From SYOC01 sp050185455 (GTDB lineage Bacteria; Desulfobacterota; Binatia; Bin18), in contig JBFWZL010000407.1 in assembly GCA_050185455.1 (NCBI GenBank), positions 1 through 6,089 on the forward strand: a stretch of 6,089 bases of DNA, written 5' to 3'. Below are positions 1-5,085 of this stretch, in pieces (positions within the stretch are counted from its first letter, which is position 1; each line of letters opens with the position of its first letter). Position numbers and translations under genes: made by a program. The notes beneath the pieces were generated by a model. The model did no database searches, was not told the origin of the DNA, and saw only the letters and a program-made list of their open reading frames with translations.

Positions 1-13
1 AAAACTTACCACG

Positions 14-2770
14 TTGTGGCGACGTATTACCGAAAGAACCTCCATCTCTCAGAGTGGGTCGGGCGCTATGGTGACTGGTGGCGGAGTCGCGTCCGGCGCT
101 GGAGGGGTGGCGGTCGGCGGCAATGCCTATGGACCTATCACTATCGGTGCTTCGGCTGCGTCCGCACCGCCTGCGGGATTGCGTACTTCGTATCTCCATT
201 GGCTGATTGAGCAAGTCCGCGCCGTGCCGCTTGCGGGAGTGGACCCCAAAAACATTCACGAAGAATCGCGACGGGATCTCGACCTCGCTTCAGTCTATAC
301 CGCCCTGATGACCCAACGTACGGAGGCGATGCACGAACGCGATTTTCGTGCGGATCGCGAGCAACAGCAGCTCTCGGCCCTGGCCGTGCTCAATGCCGAG
401 CGGAGGCTGGCGCTACTTGGCGACCCCGGCAGCGGCAAAAGCACCTTTGTCAATTTTCTCGCGCTGTGCATGGCGGGCGAGTTATTAGGTCGTTCTGAAA
501 TAAACTTGACTGTTTTACAGGCGCCCGCGCCAGAGGATGAGCAGGAGCGCTCTGAGCGCGACAAAGAACGTTTGCAGCCATGGAATCACGGGCCTCTTTT
601 CCCTCTTCGCGTTGTGTTGCGCGACTTTGTCGCTCGCGGCCTGGCTCCATCTGGGCAGGAACATACGGTTGACGGCGGTACGTTGTGGAAATTCATTGTC
701 GCTGAATTGCCGAACCCTTTGCACGACTTCGCTCCGCCGCTTCTCACAGAGCTAGTAGATAAGGGTGGTCTGTTACTGCTCGACGGCCTAGACGAGGTGC
801 CGGAAGCCGATCACCGCCGCGTGCAAGTGAAAGACGCGGTTGAGCAGTTTGCCGCCGCCTTTCCCAAAGTGCGTATTCTTGCAACCAGTCGCACCTATGC
901 GTATCAGAAGCAGGATTGGAAGCTGCGCGGCTTTGCCGAGGCTGTGCTAGCGCCGTTCGGACAAGCGCAGATCCAGCGATTTGTCGAGCGTTGGTACGCC
1001 TTTGTTGGGCAGGTGCGCGCCCTCCCCGAAACAGACGCGCGAGGACGCGCCACGCTGCTCAATAACGCCATTGCTGCGAATCCGCGATTGCACGAGTTGG
1101 CGACTCGTCCGTTGCTGCTGACCCTTATGGCGTCGCTTCATGCCTGGCGTGGTGGCGCGTTACCGGATCAACGTGAAGAACTGTACGCTGACTCCGTAGC
1201 TTTGCTCCTCGACCAATGGGAAAACCAAAAGGTCAAACGCCGACCGGACGGAACGTATGTGGTGAGCGAACCGAGCCTGGCTGAGTGGTTACGTGTAGAC
1301 CAAAAAGCTGTCCGGCAATTGCTGAACCGTCTCGCGTTCGCGGCGCACCGTGACCAACCAACCTTGGTCGGCACGGCGGATATTGCCCAGGATGTGTTGC
1401 TCAGCGGATTGATGAAACTCAATCCCCACAATCCGAGTCGCGATATGCGTCCCGCTCGCTTGATTGAATACCTCAGCAATCGAGCCGGGCTATTAGAACC
1501 GCGCGGGGTGGAAGTCTACGCCTTTCCCCATCGCACGTTTCAAGAATATCTTGCCGCCTGCTATCTTACCGAGCGTGATGACTTTCCTGACAACATTGCT
1601 GACCTGCTCCGCGCCGAACCCAACCGTTGGCGCGAGGTGACGCTCCTAGCGGGAGCAAAAGCCGTGCGTGGGGCCGCGGCTAATGCCTGGCTATTGGCCG
1701 ATGCGTTGTGCTCCGGTTTTGTTGAACCGCCCATGCGGAAAACGGAAGAAGAGCGTGGATATTGGGGCGCGTTGTTGGCCGCCCAAATGCTGATTGAGAA
1801 CAAGAGCCTGGAGCAGGTTAGCGAGAGAAACAAAGCGAAGGTCGCGTGTCTGCGGCAGTGGCTCACGTGCATCCTCAGGCACGGCGTCTTATCGCCTGTA
1901 GACCGTACACAGGCAGGAGATGCGCTCGCGATCATCGGTGACCCTCGCTTTCGCGCTGATGCGTGGTATTTGCCTGCTGAACCACTTCTAGGCTTTGTGG
2001 AAATCCCCGCCGGACCGTTTGTGATGGGCAGCGATCCCCAAAAAGATGAGGATGCTCGGGAGGACGAACAACCTCAACATACTGTAGAGTTAGCGACTTA
2101 CGACATGGCCCGCTACCCAGTGACCGTGGCGCAGTTTCGCGCGTTTGTGGAACAAAGTGGCTATCAACCTACGGACGAAGATAGCCTGCGCGGTTTGGAT
2201 ACCCATCCTGTGGTAAACGTCACCTGGTATGACGCGATGGCATACTGCCAATGGCTGACCAGGAAACTGCAGGGATGGTCAGACCTTCCGGAGCCGCTGG
2301 CGACAATCTTCCGCGAAGGAGGACGAGTCACCTTGCCAAGCGAAGCAGAGTGGGAGAAAGCGGCGCGCGGTGCAGACGGGCGGTTGTATCCGTGGGGGGA
2401 CGAGTTCGATCCCAATAAGACCAACACTAGCGAGACTGGGATTAACGGAACCAGCGCGGTGGGGTGCTTTCCCGGAGGAAAAAGTCCCTACGACATATTA
2501 GACATGAGTGGCAACGTATGGGAGTGGACGCGGAGCCTGTGGGGCGAGAAATGGGAAGAGCCGAAATTTACATATCCATACGATCCGACTGATACACGTC
2601 GCGAAAACTTGTCTGCTTCTAACAACATTCTGCGTGTGTTGCGTGGCGGTGCGTTCTGGTCCAGTCAGAGGTACGCGCGTTGCGCCTCCCGCCTCAGGCA
2701 CCTCCCGCACTTCCGCCTCGACCACTGGGGGGTTTCGGGTGGTGGGGCTCCCAAAACCTCTGGACTCTGA
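14..2770 (+). CDS. NACHT-domain STAND ATPase with C-terminal FGE-sulfatase domain, probable DGR target
   Basis: Probable conflict or signalling receptor: a NACHT NTPase switch coupled to an FGE/C-type-lectin-fold sensor. Numbering counts the TTG at 14 as residue 1. Residues 16-45 are a Gly-rich leader containing GGVAVGGNAYG. A linker (60-100, with YLHWLIEQVRAVPLAGVDP) precedes the NACHT core: Walker A GDPGSGKST (136-144), Walker B LLLLDGLDE (253-261), sensor-like RILATSR (287-293). The winged-helix/helical part includes RPLLLTLMASLH and FPHRTFQEYLAACYL (504-518). The FGE-sulfatase domain spans about 659-907, with GFVEIPAGPFVMGS, HPVVNVTWYDAMAYCQWL, LPSEAEWEKAARG, YPWGDEFD, DMSGNVWEW and RVLRGGAFW. 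It is probably a binding domain here rather than a true formylglycine generator (inference). Start is uncertain: the frame is open to base 2, the first ATG is at 68 without a clear RBS, and the Gly-rich motif seems to begin before that ATG, so the true start may lie upstream. The reading frame departs from the family after residue 906, so the stop at 2770 is probably not ancestral. Confidence 0.93.
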   Translation: MWRRITERTSISQSGSGAMVTGGGVASGAGGVAVGGNAYGPITIGASAASAPPAGLRTSYLHWLIEQVRAVPLAGVDPKNIHEESRRDLDLASVYTALMTQRTEAMHERDFRADREQQQLSALAVLNAERRLALLGDPGSGKSTFVNFLALCMAGELLGRSEINLTVLQAPAPEDEQERSERDKERLQPWNHGPLFPLRVVLRDFVARGLAPSGQEHTVDGGTLWKFIVAELPNPLHDFAPPLLTELVDKGGLLLLDGLDEVPEADHRRVQVKDAVEQFAAAFPKVRILATSRTYAYQKQDWKLRGFAEAVLAPFGQAQIQRFVERWYAFVGQVRALPETDARGRATLLNNAIAANPRLHELATRPLLLTLMASLHAWRGGALPDQREELYADSVALLLDQWENQKVKRRPDGTYVVSEPSLAEWLRVDQKAVRQLLNRLAFAAHRDQPTLVGTADIAQDVLLSGLMKLNPHNPSRDMRPARLIEYLSNRAGLLEPRGVEVYAFPHRTFQEYLAACYLTERDDFPDNIADLLRAEPNRWREVTLLAGAKAVRGAAANAWLLADALCSGFVEPPMRKTEEERGYWGALLAAQMLIENKSLEQVSERNKAKVACLRQWLTCILRHGVLSPVDRTQAGDALAIIGDPRFRADAWYLPAEPLLGFVEIPAGPFVMGSDPQKDEDAREDEQPQHTVELATYDMARYPVTVAQFRAFVEQSGYQPTDEDSLRGLDTHPVVNVTWYDAMAYCQWLTRKLQGWSDLPEPLATIFREGGRVTLPSEAEWEKAARGADGRLYPWGDEFDPNKTNTSETGINGTSAVGCFPGGKSPYDILDMSGNVWEWTRSLWGEKWEEPKFTYPYDPTDTRRENLSASNNILRVLRGGAFWSSQRYARCASRLRHLPHFRLDHWGVSGGGAPKTSGL
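2651..2752 (+). other. Putative DGR variable region (VR) in the FGE domain
   Basis: This is the 3' end of the FGE domain, from the residues after RVLRGG to the GFRVV-equivalent. Codons at the exposed positions are nearly all NNC: S883 TCC, Y887 TAC, S892 TCC, L894 CTC, H896 CAC, L897 CTC, H899 CAC, F900 TTC, L902 CTC, H904 CAC. They are interleaved with fixed codons that the family keeps (ARCA, R893, R895, P898, R901, D903, W905). Known DGR targets of this type have asparagine AAC codons in the template repeat at such sites, and A-directed mutagenesis turns them into NNC. The G/C-rich, A-free tract 2733-2752 is a plausible IMH-like 3' boundary. The pattern is seen directly; assignment as a VR is inferred, because no template repeat is in the window. 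Confidence 0.72.
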
Positions 2771-2801
2771 AGCCTCTGGACTCTGGAACTCTGGAAGATA
2801 G
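2727..2801 (+). other. Frameshift at G6 run and alternative in-frame C-terminus
   Basis: Six consecutive G (2727-2732) follow the codon for H904. In the main frame the translation then reads WGVSGGGAPKTSGL and stops at 2768-2770. In the +1 frame it reads GFRVVGLPKPLDSEASG and stops with TAG at 2799-2801. GFRVV is the near-universal last strand of FGE-sulfatase domains, so the ancestral frame almost certainly had five G here, giving a protein of about 928 residues from the same start. The extra G may be a real mutation, a retrohoming or polymerase slip, or a homopolymer sequencing error. Confidence 0.75.
2757..2785 (+). repeat. Two tandem copies of CCTCTGGACTCTG, 16-bp period
   Basis: The 13-mer CCTCTGGACTCTG occurs at 2757-2769 and again at 2773-2785, 16 bp apart, followed by a partial third unit (ACTCTGGA from 2787). 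It lies just after the putative VR and spans the main-frame stop and the restored C-terminal tail. Function is unknown. It could be simple slippage-derived sequence, or a conserved tail around DGR target genes. Confidence 0.7.
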
Positions 2802-2819
2802 AGAGAAGAGACAAGGAGG

Positions 2820-2846
2820 GTGCCACGGGCGGCTTGTCCGCCCGTG
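2820..2846 (+). repeat. REP palindrome, left copy
   Basis: The unit begins GTGC and contains a perfect 9-bp hairpin: CACGGGCGG (2824-2832), loop CTTGT, CCGCCCGTG (2838-2846). It matches the reverse complement of the right copy at 26 of 27 bases, differing only in the loop (CTTGT versus CTGGT). Lacking a T-tract, it is not a classical intrinsic terminator, but a transcript leaving the NACHT gene would fold here. Confidence 0.88.
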
Positions 2847-2861
2847 TGGGACTTTGGTTTA

Positions 2862-3491
2862 TCAATCCATCATGTCAAATCGTTTATGTACTGTCGGTAA
2901 ATCTGGGTCCTGAAATCCATCGGCTAAATGATAGTATTTCCAGCTTGACCATTTCCATAAGTCGGGCGAAGGACTGAGTTTGCGACGAACTGGATTGTTA
3001 TGCATGTATTCGATGGCGGTGATGAGCGCTTTTTGCGAGACAATATTGCGATCATAACCAGGACCTTCTTGCCAGAAGCGGAAGACCTGTTTTCCCGGCC
3101 GCTCTTGGATGGTGAGCTGTTGGCGCAATGGGTCGTTTGTTCGTTCGAGTTGCTGCTTAACCTGATAGGAAAACGGTCGTTTAAGGGCAAAGAGCAGCCG
3201 GTCGATTTGAGCAGTTCGTTGTACCGGAAAGACGAGTAAATGTAGGTGTTCTGGCATGTACACAAAGGCAATCAACTGAAAGCCTTGCGAAGGAATGGCG
3301 CGATTAAGGGCTTGTGTGAAGAGCCGTTTCCATTCCTCGTTCATAAGGAGCGGGCGACGTTGGTAGCAGGAGAAGGTCAGCTCGTGATAGTGTCCTGGTT
3401 CGTGGATGTGGCGGATTCGTTTCCGATAAGGAGAATTGATGTCCACAAGAGTCACTGTACGATTGTGGGCATAGAGAGGCAAGTTGTCCAT
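2862..3491 (-). CDS. REP-associated tyrosine transposase (RAYT, Y1/IS200-like family)
   Basis: This 209-residue single-strand DNA transposase/nickase of the Y1 HUH superfamily (Transposase_17, COG1943 type) is expected to cut and join REP hairpins. The N-terminal strand YHELTFSCYQRRPLL (35-49) is typical of RAYTs. The metal-binding HUH motif is MPEHLHLLVFP, with H82 and H84. The catalytic tyrosine is probably Y162 in IEYMHNNPVR, followed by the family hallmark WKWSSWKYY (179-187). Both catalytic elements are intact and the length is normal, so the enzyme may be active. The start chosen is the ATG at 3491. The frame stays open to 3554, but that part encodes the REP palindrome and is unlikely to be translated. 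No strong ribosome-binding site is seen; a GAGGG lies about 14 nt upstream. It is antisense to the flanking NACHT and DUF2797 genes. Confidence 0.92.
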   Translation of the reverse strand: MDNLPLYAHNRTVTLVDINSPYRKRIRHIHEPGHYHELTFSCYQRRPLLMNEEWKRLFTQALNRAIPSQGFQLIAFVYMPEHLHLLVFPVQRTAQIDRLLFALKRPFSYQVKQQLERTNDPLRQQLTIQERPGKQVFRFWQEGPGYDRNIVSQKALITAIEYMHNNPVRRKLSPSPDLWKWSSWKYYHLADGFQDPDLPTVHKRFDMMD

Positions 3492-3522
3492 GGTATACAG
3501 CAGAACCCTCAAGAACCCGAAG

Positions 3523-3549
3523 CACGGGCGGACCAGCCGCCCGTGGCAC
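3523..3549 (-). repeat. REP palindrome, right copy (inverted)
   Basis: The perfect 9-bp hairpin CACGGGCGG (3523-3531), loop ACCAG, CCGCCCGTG (3537-3545) is followed by GCAC. Read on the - strand it starts GTGC, as the left copy does. It lies 32 bp before the transposase ATG, within the shared upstream region of the divergent RAYT and DUF2797 genes. The transposase frame is open through this repeat, but that extension is non-genic read-through of the REP. Confidence 0.88.
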
Positions 3550-3555
3550 TCCAAC

Positions 3556-3570
3556 CTGCCCGTGTCACCC
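3556..3570 (-). repeat. Degenerate REP half-copy
   Basis: On the - strand this reads GGGTGACACGGGCAG, matching 13 of 15 bases of the left flank plus REP arm (GGGTGCCACGGGCGG, 2818-2832). The second palindrome arm is missing. It looks like a decayed REP unit outside the right copy, hinting at an older or repeated insertion at this spot. Confidence 0.5.
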
Positions 3571-3602
3571 TTTTTATTTCGTAGTATCTAAAGAAAAAAT
3601 AT

Positions 3603-4427
3603 ATGAACCAATTCCACGGCAACCTCCGCAAAATGATCACCTCCGCAGACACGCCGGTAACGTATCGCCTGCCAATCGGCGATGTTGAGCTGCCGTTGAA
3701 CGATTTGCTCGGGCAAACCCTTCGTCTCGAATATGGTGGTGAGATTGCCTGCATCGCTTGCGGTCAACGCACGAAGAAGAGTTTTAATCAGGGGTATTGT
3801 TATCGCTGTTTCACCACGTTGGCGCAGTGTGACATTTGCATTGTCAAACCGGAGCTGTGTCACTTCGCCAAGGGCACCTGCCGCGAGCCGGAATGGGCTT
3901 TGACCCATTGCATGCAGCCGCATTATGTCTACCTGGCGAATTCGTCAGGGCTAAAAGTCGGTATTACGCGCGCTAGTCAGATACCTACGCGTTGGCTCGA
4001 TCAAGGCGCCGCGCAAGCGTTGCTGTGCCTGCGCGTGCCAAGTCGTTATCATGCCGGATTGCTCGAAGTGGCGCTGAAACGCTTTGTGGGGGATCGTACG
4101 GATTGGCGCAAGATGCTCACGAGTGATCCCAGCCCGCACGATTTGCCCGCACAACGAGATGAGTTGCTTGGTCGCTGTGCAGATGTGGTGTCGCAACTGA
4201 ATGCTGCTGCTGAAGATCCGCCGATTGCTGACTTGCCTGAGGAAGAGTCGCGAAGTTTTTCGTATCCGATCTTGCAGTATCCCAAGAAAGTGTCGTCACT
4301 CAATCTGGATAAGACCAGTCTGATTGAAGGACAACTCGTAGGCATCAAGGGACAATACCTGATCCTCGACACCGGCGTGCTGAACATCCGTAAATTTGCG
4401 GGGTATCATGTAGCGCTTGCTGTGTGA
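3603..4427 (+). CDS. DUF2797 family protein, Cys-rich with GIY-YIG-like segment
   Basis: A 274-residue protein resembling the DUF2797 family; its biochemical role is unknown. The N-terminal half carries eight clustered cysteines (C50, C53, C66, C69, C76, C79, C86, C93) in CxxC pairs (CIAC, CYRC, CDIC), suggesting a zinc-ribbon or treble-clef module. It is followed by HYVYLANSSGLKVGITR (107-123), whose YVYL...LKVGIT pattern resembles the first strands of a GIY-YIG nuclease fold. R130 in IPTRWLDQGA and E155 sit where catalytic residues could lie, but nuclease activity is only inferred. The C-terminus (about 230-274) looks like a small beta domain (GQLVGIKGQYLILDTGVLNIRKFAGYHV). There is no signal peptide or membrane segment. 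The ATG at 3603 is the first in frame and follows an A-rich tract (AAAGAAAAAA) with only a weak Shine-Dalgarno. It stands alone between the RAYT element and convergent hicB. Confidence 0.85.
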   Translation: MNQFHGNLRKMITSADTPVTYRLPIGDVELPLNDLLGQTLRLEYGGEIACIACGQRTKKSFNQGYCYRCFTTLAQCDICIVKPELCHFAKGTCREPEWALTHCMQPHYVYLANSSGLKVGITRASQIPTRWLDQGAAQALLCLRVPSRYHAGLLEVALKRFVGDRTDWRKMLTSDPSPHDLPAQRDELLGRCADVVSQLNAAAEDPPIADLPEEESRSFSYPILQYPKKVSSLNLDKTSLIEGQLVGIKGQYLILDTGVLNIRKFAGYHVALAV

Positions 4428-4451
4428 GTAAATATATTTCTTGGAACAAAC

Positions 4452-4778
4452 TTACTGGGTTAATTTGGCGCTCACGAGTCGATTCAAACTTACCCCGGCT
4501 TCCGCTGCTTCAAGGGCGAGTCGGCGATGCACATCAGGCGGGACACGCACCATGAACTTTCCACTGTATTCTTTTGCCGCCAGGGGTTCCGGCGCGGATT
4601 CTCCTTGCGCCTGGATATCTATCACGACTTCCGCCACCAGTTTGCGAATACCTTTCAGCGCTGCTTCCGGGGTTTCCGCCAACCAGCTGAGACTCGGAAA
4701 CTCCAAGCACAGCCCAACGTGTTCTTGATCTTCTTCTGACCATGTCACTCGATAAGTATAGTGATCATCTTTTAACAT
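4452..4778 (-). CDS. hicB: HicB-family antitoxin
   Basis: Antitoxin of a type II toxin-antitoxin pair; it binds and blocks HicA and usually represses its own operon. The protein has 108 residues. The N-terminal partial RNase-H-like HicB fold (about 7-60) shows YTYRVTWSEEDQEHVGLCLE, LSWLAETPEAALKGI and a long helix. The C-terminal segment SGKFMVRVPPDVHRRLALE then EAGVSLNRLVSAKL (72-106) is a ribbon-helix-helix DNA-binding domain, so this is a HicB of the RHH subtype. Its ATG overlaps the end of hicA by 14 bp, implying translational coupling. A ribosome-binding site AGAGG lies 9 nt upstream, inside hicA. Gene order toxin then antitoxin is the usual hicAB order. It converges on the DUF2797 gene with a 24-bp gap. 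Confidence 0.9.
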   Translation of the reverse strand: MLKDDHYTYRVTWSEEDQEHVGLCLEFPSLSWLAETPEAALKGIRKLVAEVVIDIQAQGESAPEPLAAKEYSGKFMVRVPPDVHRRLALEAAEAGVSLNRLVSAKLTQ

Positions 4779-5025
4779 TGTCGGTTGCCTCTAGTTTCTC
4801 GATAGCTTTCAGTACTTGTCGCACCTGGTATGCTTTCGCCTGTCCTTTATGGTTTTGAATGTTGATCCGAGGGTCTCCTTGCCAAGGAGTTTTATACATC
4901 CTATGACTGCTGCTGCTTTGCCGAGGTTGTCCAAAGTAATGATCGCAGACCTGACAGAGATCAGCGAAGCGAATATCTTGGGGATTCCGTCTCATTCGTA
5001 CAAGGATGTCCTGAACCCGGGCCAT
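4765..5025 (-). CDS. hicA: HicA-family mRNA interferase toxin
   Basis: Probable ribosome-independent mRNA-cleaving toxin neutralised by the HicB encoded next to it. The protein has 86 residues, near the usual length for the longer HicA variants. The dsRBD-like fold is recognisable: helix DIRFADLCQVCDHYFG (17-32), the catalytic-histidine region SSSSHRMYKTPW with H41 (canonical GSHHIF-type motif), strand DPRINIQ (51-57) and the family signature KGQAKAYQVRQVLKAIEKL (60-78). The usual Gly before Ser-His is replaced by a serine run, but the key His is present, so the toxin looks intact. The start chosen is the ATG at 5025. An alternative ATG (residue 11, MRRNPQD) has no better ribosome-binding site. 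It is divergent from tex, with 60 bp between the start codons. Confidence 0.87.
   Translation of the reverse strand: MARVQDILVRMRRNPQDIRFADLCQVCDHYFGQPRQSSSSHRMYKTPWQGDPRINIQNHKGQAKAYQVRQVLKAIEKLEATDNVKR
4788..4792 (-). promoter_or_regulatory. Ribosome-binding site of hicB
   Basis: AGAGG on the - strand, 9 nt before the hicB ATG and inside the hicA coding region. It supports the hicB start at 4778 and independent initiation of the antitoxin. Confidence 0.55.
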
Positions 5026-5029
5026 GTCT

Positions 5030-5045
5030 CAATATACCACTATTG
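5030..5045. promoter_or_regulatory. Possible hicAB operator (inverted repeat) in the hicA-tex intergenic region
   Basis: An inverted repeat CAATA (5030-5034), 6-nt spacer, TATTG (5041-5045) sits just upstream of the hicA ATG, in an A/T-rich 60-bp region between divergent hicA and tex. RHH-type HicB proteins bind short palindromes at this position to autoregulate. The repeat is short and could be chance. The region must also hold the tex promoter, but I see no convincing -35/-10 pair. Confidence 0.25.
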
Positions 5046-5085
5046 ATATCACCATAACATCAGAGAAAGCGAAGTGTTGTTGTCT

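Larger units (their letters stand above)
2818..3570. mobile_element. REP/RAYT element: Y1 transposase gene bracketed by inverted REP palindromes
   Basis: A RAYT gene on the - strand (2862-3491) is bracketed by two nearly identical palindromic units in opposite orientation (2820-2846 and 3523-3549). A degenerate third unit lies outside the right one (3556-3570). This is the usual layout of a resident RAYT with its cognate REP sequences, which can also move non-autonomous REPINs. No target-site duplication is evident, as expected for single-strand Y1 transposition. The element occupies the space directly downstream of the NACHT-FGE gene and upstream of the DUF2797 gene. The outer limits given are the ends of the recognisable repeats, not proven boundaries. 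Confidence 0.75.

Noticed and set aside
2757..2800. CRISPR-like array
   Set aside because: Only two and a half copies of a 13-bp unit with 3-bp gaps; no spacer-sized intervals and no cas genes.
2508..2801. A 97-codon + strand frame ending at 2801
   Set aside because: Only its last roughly 25 codons make sense, as the frame-shifted C-terminus of the FGE domain; the rest is a shadow of the NACHT-FGE gene.
2824..2846. Intrinsic terminator for the NACHT-FGE gene
   Set aside because: The stem is strong but no T-tract follows, and it is one of an inverted pair of REPs around a RAYT.
3492..3554. N-terminal extension of the transposase (ATG at 3554)
   Set aside because: It encodes the REP palindrome (HGRLVRPC); the family N-terminus fits the ATG at 3491.
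3246..3584. 112-codon + strand frame opposite the transposase
   Set aside because: It is antisense to a clear RAYT gene and has no recognisable domain.
2860..3600. DGR template repeat or reverse transcriptase downstream of the VR
   Set aside because: I looked for an AAC-rich near-copy of 2651-2752 and for an RT with a YxDD motif; neither is present on either strand in this window.
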